A stretch of DNA of 48,321 bases from Anaerolineae bacterium (GTDB lineage: Bacteria; Chloroflexota; Anaerolineae; UBA4142; SHND01): NCBI GenBank assembly GCA_021463195.1, contig JAJTXZ010000031.1, positions 1 through 48,321 of the forward strand, written 5' to 3'. The notes under the pieces were generated by a model that had not been told where the DNA came from, ran no database searches, and worked only from the letters and a program-made list of their open reading frames with translations. A program made the position numbers and the translations under genes. Numbering within the stretch: position 1 is the stretch's first letter; every line of letters begins with the position of its first letter. Shown piece after piece: positions 8,349 through 16,243 of this stretch.

Positions 8349-10022
8349 TTATTGTTCCTGCTTTTCAATCTTTCCCCACGTATCCTTTAGCGTCACCGTC
8401 CGATTGAAAACCAATTTTTCGCGCGTCGAATCGCGGTCAACGACGAAATAGCCGTTGCGCTCGAATTGATAACGCGCGCCCGTTGTCGCGTTCGCGAGCG
8501 ATGGCTCGATAAAACCATTCACGATTTGAAGCGAGTTCGGATTGATATTTTCTTTCCAATCTTCCGCTTCGTCCGGTTTCGGCATCGGAAATAAATTTTC
8601 GTACAAACGTATTTCGGCGGCAAGCGCGCGCGGCGCGGCAAGCCAATGAATTGTGCCTTTGACTCTGCGGTCGGTGGGCTGCGCGTTCAACGTCGCGGGG
8701 TCGTAGGTGCAGCGCAGTTCCGTCACTTCGCCGCTTTCGTTTTTCACAACGCCGACGCATTTGATAATGTACGCCCAACGCAAACGCACCTCTGCGCCCG
8801 GCGCCAAACGAAAATATTTTTTCGACGGCTGCTCCATGAAATCGGATTGCTCGATCCACAATTCGCGCGTGAACGGAATTTTGCGCGAACCTGCGCTCGG
8901 GTCTTCGGGATTGTTGATCGCGTCGAGTTCCTCGATTTTTCCTTCGGGATAATTTTCGATGACGACTTTCAAGGGATTCAAAACGCCCATGACGCGCGGC
9001 GCGGTCTTATTCAATTCTTCGCGGATGCACGCTTCCAATAACGCGACTTCCACCAAGTTTTGATTTTTCGTCACGCCCACGCGTTCGATGAAATCACGAA
9101 TGGATTCGGGCGTGTAACCGCGTCTCCGCAAACCCGAAAGCGTCGGCATGCGCGGGTCGTCCCAGCCCGCGACAATATTTTCGTTCACCAGTTGCAAAAG
9201 TTTGCGTTTGCTCATTACGGTATGCGAGAGATTCAAACGCGAAAACTCGATTTGGCGCGGGTGATAAATTTCGAGATTGTCCAAATACCAATCGTACAAC
9301 GGACGATGGTCTTCGTATTCGAGCGAACAGAGCGAATGAGTGACACCCTCAATCGAATCGGATTGTCCGTGCGCCCAATCGTACATCGGATAAATGCACC
9401 ACGCGTCGCCCGTGCGATGATGCGTCGCGTGACGAATGCGATACATGACGGGATCGCGCATGTTGAGATTTCCCGACTGCATATCAATTTTCGCGCGCAA
9501 GACACGCGCGCCGTCAGGAAATTCGCCCGCGCGCATTCGGCGGAACAAATCCAAGCTTTCCGCGATGCTGCGATTGCGATACGGCGATTCGCGTCCGGGT
9601 TCGGTGAGCGTGCCGCGATACGCGCGGATTTCTTCCATGCTCAAATCGTCCACGTACGCTTTGTTTTGCGAAATCAGTTCTTCTGCCCACTGATACAGTT
9701 GTTCAAAATAATCGGACGCGAATTTTGCTTCGCCGTGCCACTCGAAACCGAGCCAGCGAATATCGTCTTGAATCGCGTCCACGTATTCTTGTTCTTCTTT
9801 GGTCGGATTCGTGTCGTCGAAACGCAAATTGCAATAGCCGCCAAAATCCTGCGCGATGCCAAAATCTACGCAAATCGCTTTGGCGTGACCGATATGCAAA
9901 TAGCCGTTCGGCTCCGGCGGAAAGCGCGTAACAACGCGGCCGTCGAAACGGTTTGTTTCGTTGTCGTGAATGACTGCTTCACGGATAAAGTCTTGGGGTT
10001 CGGGGTTGGTCATCTTTATCAT
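8349..10022 (-). CDS. glnS: Glutaminyl-tRNA synthetase
   Basis: Class I aminoacyl-tRNA synthetase that charges tRNA-Gln with glutamine, 557 aa, the usual bacterial length. The HIGH motif is [10 protein letters not shown] (residues 41-50) and the KMSKS motif is VMSKRK near residue 270. [22 protein letters not shown] and the C-terminal anticodon-binding beta-barrels ([10 protein letters not shown], then VVDRDST near the end) distinguish it from GluRS. ATG 10022 is in the frame given; ATG 10013, with GTGG at a better spacing, is also possible. GlnRS is patchily distributed in bacteria. Here it coincides with a tRNA-Gln(CUG) at 19390, which suggests that direct charging is used rather than transamidation. 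Confidence 0.95.
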   Translation of the reverse strand: MIKMTNPEPQDFIREAVIHDNETNRFDGRVVTRFPPEPNGYLHIGHAKAICVDFGIAQDFGGYCNLRFDDTNPTKEEQEYVDAIQDDIRWLGFEWHGEAKFASDYFEQLYQWAEELISQNKAYVDDLSMEEIRAYRGTLTEPGRESPYRNRSIAESLDLFRRMRAGEFPDGARVLRAKIDMQSGNLNMRDPVMYRIRHATHHRTGDAWCIYPMYDWAHGQSDSIEGVTHSLCSLEYEDHRPLYDWYLDNLEIYHPRQIEFSRLNLSHTVMSKRKLLQLVNENIVAGWDDPRMPTLSGLRRRGYTPESIRDFIERVGVTKNQNLVEVALLEACIREELNKTAPRVMGVLNPLKVVIENYPEGKIEELDAINNPEDPSAGSRKIPFTRELWIEQSDFMEQPSKKYFRLAPGAEVRLRWAYIIKCVGVVKNESGEVTELRCTYDPATLNAQPTDRRVKGTIHWLAAPRALAAEIRLYENLFPMPKPDEAEDWKENINPNSLQIVNGFIEPSLANATTGARYQFERNGYFVVDRDSTREKLVFNRTVTLKDTWGKIEKQEQ

Positions 10023-10036
10023 TCCACAACAGTTCG

Positions 10037-10276
10037 TTATGAATTTTCGTATGCCTTCAAAAAATCATCTCTTGGAATACCTGATTGCGTCAGAATTGTT
10101 CGCAACGTTGACCCTTTAATCGTTCGATGATTCGGTAAAGTCAAAGGCATTCGCGTTCCATCCGCATTCTCACGCACCATTGCAATATGATTTCCCTCGC
10201 GCACCACTCGAAAACCAAGTTGCTCCAATGCTTTGATTACTTTGGCTTTCGGCGCGTCAACAGGAAATTTTCCCAT
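10037..10276 (-). CDS. hicA: HicA family toxin (mRNA interferase)
   Basis: 79-aa HicA/YcfA-like protein with a small double-stranded RNA-binding fold. It has the family layout: [21 protein letters not shown] with the catalytic His in GNHIAMV, then [21 protein letters not shown]. HicA proteins cleave mRNA and stop translation when free of HicB. The ATG at 10276 shares one base with the TAA of hicB (TAATG). It lies between hicB and glnS. Confidence 0.9.
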   Translation of the reverse strand: MGKFPVDAPKAKVIKALEQLGFRVVREGNHIAMVRENADGTRMPLTLPNHRTIKGSTLRTILTQSGIPRDDFLKAYENS

Positions 10277-10500
10277 TAGACGGCAACTCCTGCTTCTGCG
10301 ACGAATGCTTCTAACACAGGCTCATCGGTCTCGATGACTTCGGGACCAAACGTTTCAATATGAAATTGAATCGCCGATTTCACATCTGCCATTGCTGCTT
10401 CATACGTATCACCCTCGCCAACAACTACACCTTTCAGTCCGATAGGATATGCAACATATCCGTCGGAATGTTTTTCCACAATAATTTTGATTTGGCGCAT
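10276..10500 (-). CDS. hicB: HicB family antitoxin
   Basis: 74-aa HicB-like antitoxin with the degraded RNase-H fold core: VEKHSDGYVAYPIGLKG, then GEGDTYEAAMADVKSAI. It lacks the C-terminal DNA-binding domain found in longer HicB proteins, so autoregulation may need another factor. ATG 10500 has GAGG eight bases upstream; the frame reaching 10527 would overlap the neighbour and is rejected. The order hicB then hicA is the reverse of E. coli but common elsewhere. Confidence 0.88.
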   Translation of the reverse strand: MRQIKIIVEKHSDGYVAYPIGLKGVVVGEGDTYEAAMADVKSAIQFHIETFGPEVIETDEPVLEAFVAEAGVAV

Positions 10501-10523
10501 TTTCGTTACCTCACACTTTCGCG

Positions 10524-10745
10524 TCACATTCGTAACAACGTTGATATAGCAATATCCTCGTCAATCTCTTCCCAATGCATCCCAATTCCCTTGGCAATGA
10601 AACGCCAATTCGCGCGCTGTTGTGGTGTCGCATCACGCAGACGCGGAAACCATTCTAACGGCACGGAAACTTCGCGCCCGTCGGAGAGGCGCACGAGCAT
10701 TGCGTCAATATTGAATTGAACATTCATTGCAAGAACTGTGTTCAT
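10524..10745 (-). CDS. DUF2442 domain protein
   Basis: About 73 aa, recognised as DUF2442 from LVRLSDGREVSVPLEWFPRL, then ANWRFIAKGIGMHW and DEDIAISTLL. These small proteins often sit beside toxin-antitoxin or DUF4160 genes, and a regulatory or antitoxin-like role has been suggested but not settled. Here it is 23 bases upstream of hicB on the same strand and so is probably cotranscribed with hicBA. The start may be ATG 10745 or ATG 10727; neither has a clear ribosome site. Confidence 0.75.
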   Translation of the reverse strand: MNTVLAMNVQFNIDAMLVRLSDGREVSVPLEWFPRLRDATPQQRANWRFIAKGIGMHWEEIDEDIAISTLLRM

Positions 10746-10879
10746 ACCATTTCTTTGCAAATTTCTTTTTTTGGCAAATAGAATTTGCGGCAACGAAAAC
10801 ACGAAACATCCCTACGGACGTTAAGCCATTCACCTTTTCAGTCTGCGTAGGCAGACTTGGCATAGTTGTTGCCGCGATT

Positions 10880-12343
10880 TCAATCGCCCAACATCCCCTC
10901 CAACAATCGCAATGCCCTCCCCACCCTCTCCATCACCTTCTCCTTCCCCATCACCTTCATCGTCCCCACCAACGGCGGCGTCACTGTTTTTCCCGTCACC
11001 GCGACGCGCAAAATTCCAAAAAATTGCGCGGGTTTCAAACCGAGTTTTTCCGATGCGGCGCGCAGTTCGTGTTCCAACGCATGTTCGTCGTCGAATGAAG
11101 CGAAATTGTCCAACACCTCGCCCGCGTGGCGCAACGCGTTCAGCGAGTCTGCCGCGTTCATTTTATTGCCGATTAAAAGTTTCGGGTCGTACGAAATTTC
11201 ATCTTGAAAAATAAAATCCACGAGTTGCGGAAATTCATCGAGTCGTTTCAAACGTTCTTGCACCAACGGCGCGATTTTTTTCACCGTTTCCAAATCCGCC
11301 TCAATCCCCGCGCGCGTCAAAAACGGCAGCAACCTCTCCGCCAAATCTCCAGTCTCCAATCCCCGAATATAATACCCATTCATCCAATCCAATTTCGTTC
11401 GGTCAAAGACGGCGGGCGACGAATGAATGTGGTCGAGCGTGAATGCTTGAATCAATTCATCGCGCGAAAACAATTCGCGTTCGCCGTCATACGCCCAACC
11501 GAGCAGCGCCATGAAATTCACTAACGCTTCAACCAAATATCCTTCGTCGCGGAATTGTGTGATGCTCGTCGCGCCGTGACGTTTGCTCAACTTTTTCTTG
11601 TCGGGTCCCAGAACGACGGGCATGTGTCCGAATTGCGGCGGCGTCCAACCGAACGCGTTGTACAAGAGAATGTGTTTGGGGAACGACGAAATCCATTCGT
11701 CGCCGCGCATGACGTGCGTGATTTCCATCAAATGGTCGTCCACCACAACCGCCATGTGATACGTTGGAAAGCCGTCGCTTTTCATCAACACTTGGTCGTC
11801 CACGTCCGCGTTCGGAATCGTAATGTCGCCGTGAATAAAATCGGGCAGCGTCGTCGAACCTTCCAACGGCACGGCGAGACGCACCACGCGCGGCAATCCT
11901 TTTGCCTCGCGTTCCGCGCGCTGTTCGGCGGTCAGATAACGACAGCGGCGGTCATACCGCGTCGGCTCGCCGCGCGCTTCTTGTTCTTGACGCATCTGTT
12001 TCAATTCGTCGGGCGTGCAGTAACAATAATACGCCGCGCCTTTTTCAATCAATTCGTCCGCGTATTTTTTGTAAATCGCCAAGCGTTCGGATTGATGATA
12101 CGGTCCGTACGCGCCGCCAATGTCAGGTCCCTCATCCCAATCCATGCCGAGAAAGCGCAGGGATTCCATGATAAGTTCGAGCCCATTGTCCACCTCACGC
12201 GCCTGGTCGGTGTCTTCGACGCGCAAAATAAATTTGCCGTCATTGTGCCGCGCCCATAGCCAATTAAAGAGCGCAGTGCGTAAATTGCCGATATGCGGCG
12301 CGCCGGTGGGAGAGGGCGCATAACGAACGCGAATGGTGGTCAT
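10880..12343 (-). CDS. gltX: Glutamyl-tRNA synthetase
   Basis: Class I synthetase charging tRNA-Glu, 487 aa, full length. HIGH-type motif SPTGAPHIGN at residues 11-20, KLSKRHG at 251-257. FILRVEDTDQAR and the zinc-knuckle-like CYC (107-109) and DRRC (Cys134) are family features. The C-terminal third is the helical anticodon-binding cage. With glnS in the same region, discrimination between tRNA-Glu and tRNA-Gln is probably by separate enzymes. No Shine-Dalgarno is seen before the ATG; an inverted repeat (12353-12442) lies just upstream. Confidence 0.95.
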   Translation of the reverse strand: MTTIRVRYAPSPTGAPHIGNLRTALFNWLWARHNDGKFILRVEDTDQAREVDNGLELIMESLRFLGMDWDEGPDIGGAYGPYHQSERLAIYKKYADELIEKGAAYYCYCTPDELKQMRQEQEARGEPTRYDRRCRYLTAEQRAEREAKGLPRVVRLAVPLEGSTTLPDFIHGDITIPNADVDDQVLMKSDGFPTYHMAVVVDDHLMEITHVMRGDEWISSFPKHILLYNAFGWTPPQFGHMPVVLGPDKKKLSKRHGATSITQFRDEGYLVEALVNFMALLGWAYDGERELFSRDELIQAFTLDHIHSSPAVFDRTKLDWMNGYYIRGLETGDLAERLLPFLTRAGIEADLETVKKIAPLVQERLKRLDEFPQLVDFIFQDEISYDPKLLIGNKMNAADSLNALRHAGEVLDNFASFDDEHALEHELRAASEKLGLKPAQFFGILRVAVTGKTVTPPLVGTMKVMGKEKVMERVGRALRLLEGMLGD

Positions 12344-12352
12344 TTATGATGT

Positions 12353-12442
12353 AGACTTTATCGGAAATAAGGATTGCGCGCGACAGTTTGCCGCAAAATA
12401 CAGATTCCGCCTACACGGAAACGTTTATTCCCGATAAAGTCT
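12353..12442. repeat. 90-bp element with 18-bp inverted ends
   Basis: The ends are AGACTTTATCGG(A)AATAA (12353-12370) and the inverse TTATTC-CCGATAAAGTCT (12425-12442), matching except for one base. The interior is about 54 bp and holds a small TTCCG...CGGAA hairpin. TGT flanks both ends, too short to prove a target duplication. It could be another miniature element or a regulatory structure upstream of gltX. Confidence 0.55.
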
Positions 12443-12449
12443 TGTATGC

Positions 12450-12491
12450 TTTTTGATTTATGATTTGAAATCAACAATCATAAATCAAAAA
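12450..12491 (-). terminator. AT-rich hairpin after the M23 peptidase gene
   Basis: Perfect 16-bp arms (TTTTTGATTTATGATT at 12450-12465 and the complement at 12476-12491) lie seven bases beyond the peptidase stop. The stem is AT-rich with its own A and T ends, so it could end transcription in either direction, weakly. Confidence 0.5.
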
Positions 12492-12497
12492 TTCTTC

Positions 12498-13583
12498 TCA
12501 TCCTCCAAATTCCACAAACGCCAATTTTCCATTTTCAATTGTCACGCGCCGTTCGTAAATCAAACTGCCGACGTACGCGCGCACGATATAATTTCCCGTC
12601 GGCAAATCGGGGAACGCCCAATTTTCGCCCAATACGTCGTCGGAATTGACAGGCGGAAATTCATCGCGCGAATATGTTTCTGTATCGCCAATGTACGTGC
12701 CATTCCCGTCATCCGCGTAAATCAAAATACTCGCGCTGCGAATCAAATTGCCGTTGCGGTCTTGCAAACGCCCCGCCAGCGCGCCGGTCCCCGTTTGCGG
12801 CTGCATCCATAAAATTGGATTGCGCGTCGTCGTGTAACTGTTTGCGCCGAGCCGCGTCTCGATATGCGCGTGCGGACCGATGGCGATGCCCGCTTGTCCC
12901 ACTTCGCCGATGGGTTGACCTTTTTGGACGCGCTGCCCGGGTTTCACGTACCATTTTTGAACATGACCATACGCGACATAGACGGGTTGATTTTTGAACT
13001 GCGCGTCCAATTTGAGAATAATGACGTTGCCGTAATAATCCGGTTGACGTCCGCAAACTTCATTGCCGCCCGCGCCGCACTGCGGCAATAAATCGGGCCC
13101 CGCGACAACGATTGTGCCATCCGCGACCGCCACAAGCGGCGTGCCGAGCGGATTCACAAATTCCTCGCCGTGATGCGCTTCGTATTCGCCGCGTCCCGTC
13201 GTGCCATATAAATAAAAACGGTCGGGACTGTCGCTCGCCGCGTCGGGTTGCACCGGTCGCCCAAAAAGAAAATGCGGCTCGAATTTTGGACGCGGCGTCG
13301 CAGTCGGCGCGACAGTCGCCATCGGCGTCTTGGTCGGAACGGGCGTGCGCGTATTCGTCGGGCGTCGTGTCGCGGTGGGCGGACGCGTTGCCGCTTGTTC
13401 GATTTCACCCAACAGCGTCGGCGTGCGCGTAATTAAATCGGGCAATGCCAACGCCGCCACAAAACGCTGCGGTTCTTGCGCCAACGCATAGCCAAAGATG
13501 ACCAAGACGGTAGTCACTGCCGCGACGATGCCGCCAATCAATGCGATGGGTCGGTTATTGGGAGTTCTGCCTTTGATATACAA
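12498..13583 (-). CDS. Membrane-anchored M23 family peptidase
   Basis: Predicted peptidoglycan-type zinc endopeptidase, 361 aa. An N-terminal signal anchor (about 13-35) is followed by a Pro/Thr-rich linker (about 66-98) of the kind common in Chloroflexota exported proteins. The peptidase domain has the zinc ligands of the LytM fold: HHGEEF (His 137/138, with Glu where Asp is common), AYGHV (His207) and GPHAHIE (His238 and His240). GNVIILKL and VKPGQRVQKGQPIGEVG are the standard barrel strands. A C-terminal domain (about 255-361) resembles a carboxypeptidase-regulatory-like beta sandwich. The start is a TTG at 13583 without a clear ribosome site; any later start would delete the anchor. Confidence 0.85.
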   Translation of the reverse strand: MYIKGRTPNNRPIALIGGIVAAVTTVLVIFGYALAQEPQRFVAALALPDLITRTPTLLGEIEQAATRPPTATRRPTNTRTPVPTKTPMATVAPTATPRPKFEPHFLFGRPVQPDAASDSPDRFYLYGTTGRGEYEAHHGEEFVNPLGTPLVAVADGTIVVAGPDLLPQCGAGGNEVCGRQPDYYGNVIILKLDAQFKNQPVYVAYGHVQKWYVKPGQRVQKGQPIGEVGQAGIAIGPHAHIETRLGANSYTTTRNPILWMQPQTGTGALAGRLQDRNGNLIRSASILIYADDGNGTYIGDTETYSRDEFPPVNSDDVLGENWAFPDLPTGNYIVRAYVGSLIYERRVTIENGKLAFVEFGG

Positions 13584-13633
13584 CTGAATTTACATCCGTG
13601 CGCGTGCGTTGGTGAATTGTACGCGCGCCGCGT

Positions 13634-13676
13634 GAAAAAACAAAAAACCCGTTTGCGGCTTGGCGGCGCAAACGGG
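13634..13676 (-). terminator. Strong intrinsic terminator
   Basis: A perfect 10-bp stem (CCCGTTTGCG 13648-13657, CGCAAACGGG 13667-13676) is followed on the minus strand by TTTTTTGTTTTTT. It ends the sigma-factor gene group and separates it from the M23 gene. Confidence 0.92.
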
Positions 13677-13697
13677 CAAAAGATACGACGCGTTTTT

Positions 13698-13961
13698 TCA
13701 ACGCAAGAGCGCGCGCGCGCGGATTGCCCAGGCAATCATGCTGCCTGCCGCGACAGTGAGACCCAACGCCGCCGCGCCCAACACCCAATAATTGACCGAT
13801 TGGGGCTGCCGCATTCGCAGCGCGCGCCGCGCCGCTTGTTGTTGTCCCGCCAGCTGCAAATTCGCGCGCAAATGTTTACGAAACGAATCCGAAGGATGCG
13901 CGGGCGCCAACGCGTCTCGCATAGTTAGAGCCAGTTGTTCTTCCCACAGATTGTCTTGCAT
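13698..13961 (-). CDS. Small single-pass membrane protein next to ECF sigma factor
   Basis: 87 aa. The first 55 residues are helical and charged (HPSDSFRKHLRANLQLAGQQ), and one transmembrane helix lies at about 59-80 (VLGAAALGLTVAAGSMIAWA), followed by a short basic end. I do not recognise a named family. The layout of a soluble N-terminal part plus one membrane helix, third in a unit behind an ECF sigma factor, would fit an anti-sigma factor, but the usual ZAS zinc motif is absent, so this is only inference. Confidence 0.65.
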   Translation of the reverse strand: MQDNLWEEQLALTMRDALAPAHPSDSFRKHLRANLQLAGQQQAARRALRMRQPQSVNYWVLGAAALGLTVAAGSMIAWAIRARALLR

Positions 13962-13972
13962 ATGCGCCTCGA

Positions 13973-14063
13973 TAATAGCGCAATAGTGAGATAGTTTAGC
14001 AGTGCGGTAGTTCCTATCGCGCTATGACATCATTGCGCCGCTGCGCTATATCACTATCGCGCC
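13973..14063. repeat. Degenerate GCGATAGTG-type repeat region
   Basis: The gap between two genes is built from repeats around the words GCGCAATAGTG, GTGAGATAG and ACTATCGCGC on both strands. The same words fill the gap at 43896-43983. It has no ORF. It may fold into alternative hairpins. Confidence 0.55.
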
Positions 14064-14073
14064 ATCGCATCCC

Positions 14074-14574
14074 TCACACATGCGGCGCAATCACCATGAG
14101 GAGGAGCGCGACAGTGGTCATGAGCGCGGTCCACAGCGTGAGCGAGTGTAGGCGACTTTGCAGCGCGCGCATCGCCGTCTGCTGTTCCGCTGAAGGCGGT
14201 TTGCCCTGCTGCGCTATTTTGCCGCCAAGTTTCATCATGCTTCCCGAAGTCGCGCCGATCATTCCTCCGAGCGCGCCCGCGATAATGCCGATGATACCGC
14301 CAATGAGAAAGGTTAATCCGCCCGGTGAATTCCATGCGGCGCGCCAGTGCATTCCAAACAATAGAATTCCCGCCAACAGCGTGATGACAGCCGCCGCGCT
14401 AATGTAAAGAGGATAACGGCGCGCGGTCGCCATGTAATTCATAAATTTGCCGCCGTCGGGTCCCAGTGCGTGTACCGTCGGCTCGATGAAAAGAAACATC
14501 ATCCACGCGCCGCCAACCCAGGCGACTGCGCCAAAGATATGCAAAATACGAAGAATAACTGAAAAAATATCCAT
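14074..14574 (-). CDS. Four-helix integral membrane protein (CopD-like)
   Basis: 166 aa with four hydrophobic helices (about 7-28, 52-75, 85-110 and 143-163). The start ILHIFGAVAWVGGAWMM resembles CopD/DUF2269-type proteins, where a His in helix 1 can bind haem or copper; His12 is present here. A loop of about 30 residues (KIAQQGKPPSAEQQ) lies before the last helix. The ATG at 14574 has GGGAG six bases upstream and follows the sigma-factor stop by two bases, so the genes are cotranscribed. Function is unknown; it could sense or transport for the sigma factor. Confidence 0.72.
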   Translation of the reverse strand: MDIFSVILRILHIFGAVAWVGGAWMMFLFIEPTVHALGPDGGKFMNYMATARRYPLYISAAAVITLLAGILLFGMHWRAAWNSPGGLTFLIGGIIGIIAGALGGMIGATSGSMMKLGGKIAQQGKPPSAEQQTAMRALQSRLHSLTLWTALMTTVALLLMVIAPHV

Positions 14575-14576
14575 AT

Positions 14577-15197
14577 CTACTCCCATTCAAAAATGCCGCG
14601 TTTTTCCAATTCTTCGCGGAGAGACAATAACGTGCGGTGATACAGCGATTTAATCGCGCCTTCGCTGCGTCCGAGAATGTTGCCGATTTCAAGATTCGAC
14701 AAACCATCCACAAATTTCAAAATCAATAATTGTTGGCGTTCCCACGGCAAGTTGCGAATCGCGTCCAATAAATTATTTTGAGTTTCCGAACGAATGGCTT
14801 GAGTGTGCGGCGCGCCGTCCGGCGCGGACGCCGGCGCCCACAAATCCAACGGCACTTCGGGATGCCGCGTTTTATCGCGGTGCCAGTTGGCGACCAGATT
14901 GTGCGCGATGCGATACAACCACGCGACAAAGGGCGCGCCCGTTTGATTGAATTCGGGCATGTGCGCCAGCGCGCGATAAAACACGCGCGCGGTCAAATCT
15001 TCCGCGTCGCGTGGATCGCCGGTGCGATAATAGACATACGCGTAAATACGGTCCACATAGCGCTCGTACAATTCCGAAAACGCGAGCGGGTCGCTTTTGG
15101 CGCGTTCGACCAATTGTGCTTCCACGGCTTGCTCATCCGCCAGCGACGACGCTGCGCCGTCCGGCTCGGGGCTGGATTTCGCGTCAGGCCTGCGCAT
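14577..15197 (-). CDS. ECF (sigma-70 family) RNA polymerase sigma factor
   Basis: About 206 aa with the two domains of ECF sigma factors. Region 2 is FSELYERYVDRIYAYVYYRT followed by DAEDLTARVFYRAL and WLYRIAHNLVANWHR. Region 4 is LPWERQQLLILKFVDGLSN then IGNILGRSEGAIKSLYHRTL, a helix-turn-helix that reads the -35 element. I use ATG 15197; a longer frame to 15236 exists and neither has a clear ribosome site. Two membrane proteins follow within the same unit and are candidates for signal input. The target promoter is unknown. Confidence 0.88.
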   Translation of the reverse strand: MRRPDAKSSPEPDGAASSLADEQAVEAQLVERAKSDPLAFSELYERYVDRIYAYVYYRTGDPRDAEDLTARVFYRALAHMPEFNQTGAPFVAWLYRIAHNLVANWHRDKTRHPEVPLDLWAPASAPDGAPHTQAIRSETQNNLLDAIRNLPWERQQLLILKFVDGLSNLEIGNILGRSEGAIKSLYHRTLLSLREELEKRGIFEWE

Positions 15198-15270
15198 ACA
15201 TAAACACCGCGTCGCGACGCAGGTTGCGCGAGACACGGTAAATTATATCACTGATGCTATGCATTGGTAG

Positions 15271-15289
15271 GACAAATTTGAAATTTGTC
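15271..15289 (-). other. 19-bp palindrome in the degV-sigma gap
   Basis: GACAAATTT-G-AAATTTGTC is a perfect 9-bp inverted repeat around one base. It lies in the 120-bp gap downstream of degV and upstream of the sigma-factor gene on the minus strand. It could be a weak terminator or a protein-binding site; nothing else is seen in this gap. Confidence 0.45.
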
Positions 15290-15358
15290 GCGCATTTACA
15301 CGCTATTTTATAGATTAGCCGCGTAACATGAGTTATATCAGAGAAATCGTTAAAACTT

Positions 15359-16231
15359 TTAATCGCGGTAAAACGCCAATCCCAGCGCGTCCGGTCCGGT
15401 ATGCACCGCAATCGTGGGTCCGATTTCCGCGCGCACCAATTCCGCGATATTAAAGCGCGCGCGCAGCTCGTCTTCCAGCTGCTGCGCGGCTTCGGGCGCG
15501 TGCGCGTGCAGCACCGCGACATGCAGCGCGCCTTCACCCTTGCGCGGACCATTGGTCGTCGGCGGCGTCTGCGTCAATGCCAACATGCGCGTCAAACCGG
15601 CTTTGCGGCTGCGGACGCGTTCGAGCGGCTCGATGCGCGCATGCGCGATTTCCAACAGCGGCTTGACATTAAACATCGTGCCGAGCCATGCTTGCGCTTT
15701 GCCGATGCGCCCGCCGCGTTTGAGATATTCGAGCGTGTCGAGCAAAAAAATGAGCGTGAGTCGCTCGTCCAATGCGGTCATCGCTTTGATCACATCTTGA
15801 CGCGTGCCGCCCGCCTGCGCCACGCGCGCGCCTTCGATACATTGAAATCCTTGCGCCATCGAAAGCCATTTGCCATCCACGATGGACAACGGCAATTCCG
15901 CGCCGCTGTCCTGTTCCAACTGCGCTTTGGCATTCACCGCCGAGGAATAGGTCGCGCTGAGTCCGGACGGCAAACAAATCGAAACAATTTCGTGTCCCTC
16001 CTCGAGCAAGGGTTTCCAGACGCGAATAAAATCGGCGGGCGCGGGCGCCGAAGTCGTTGGATGAACCTTTTCGTGCGCGAGCATGTGAAAAAATTGTTCG
16101 TTCGATAAATCCACTTCGTCCCCGAACGCGCGCGTGCCAAATAACACTTGCAGCGGAACAAACCCGATGTTGTATTTTTCACGCACCGAAACGCTCAAGT
16201 GCGCGTTAGAATCTGTGACCACACGGACCAT
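15359..16231 (-). CDS. DegV family fatty-acid-binding protein
   Basis: 290 aa, DegV/FakB-like. It begins MVRVVTDSNAHLS, followed by the fatty-acid pocket motif TTSAPAPADF near residue 60 and ATYSSAVNAKAQLE. EYLKRGGRIGKAQAWLG is the conserved second-domain helix. Family members bind a fatty acid and some present it to the FakA kinase; no fakA is nearby. The ATG at 16231 has GAGG five bases upstream. It follows the PrsW-like gene by 12 bases. Confidence 0.9.
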   Translation of the reverse strand: MVRVVTDSNAHLSVSVREKYNIGFVPLQVLFGTRAFGDEVDLSNEQFFHMLAHEKVHPTTSAPAPADFIRVWKPLLEEGHEIVSICLPSGLSATYSSAVNAKAQLEQDSGAELPLSIVDGKWLSMAQGFQCIEGARVAQAGGTRQDVIKAMTALDERLTLIFLLDTLEYLKRGGRIGKAQAWLGTMFNVKPLLEIAHARIEPLERVRSRKAGLTRMLALTQTPPTTNGPRKGEGALHVAVLHAHAPEAAQQLEDELRARFNIAELVRAEIGPTIAVHTGPDALGLAFYRD

Positions 16232-16243
16232 GATGACCTCGTT

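Noticed and set aside
9060-10130. 356-codon plus-strand frame opposite glnS
   Set aside because: glnS is certain from its motifs; the antisense product has no family features or ribosome site.
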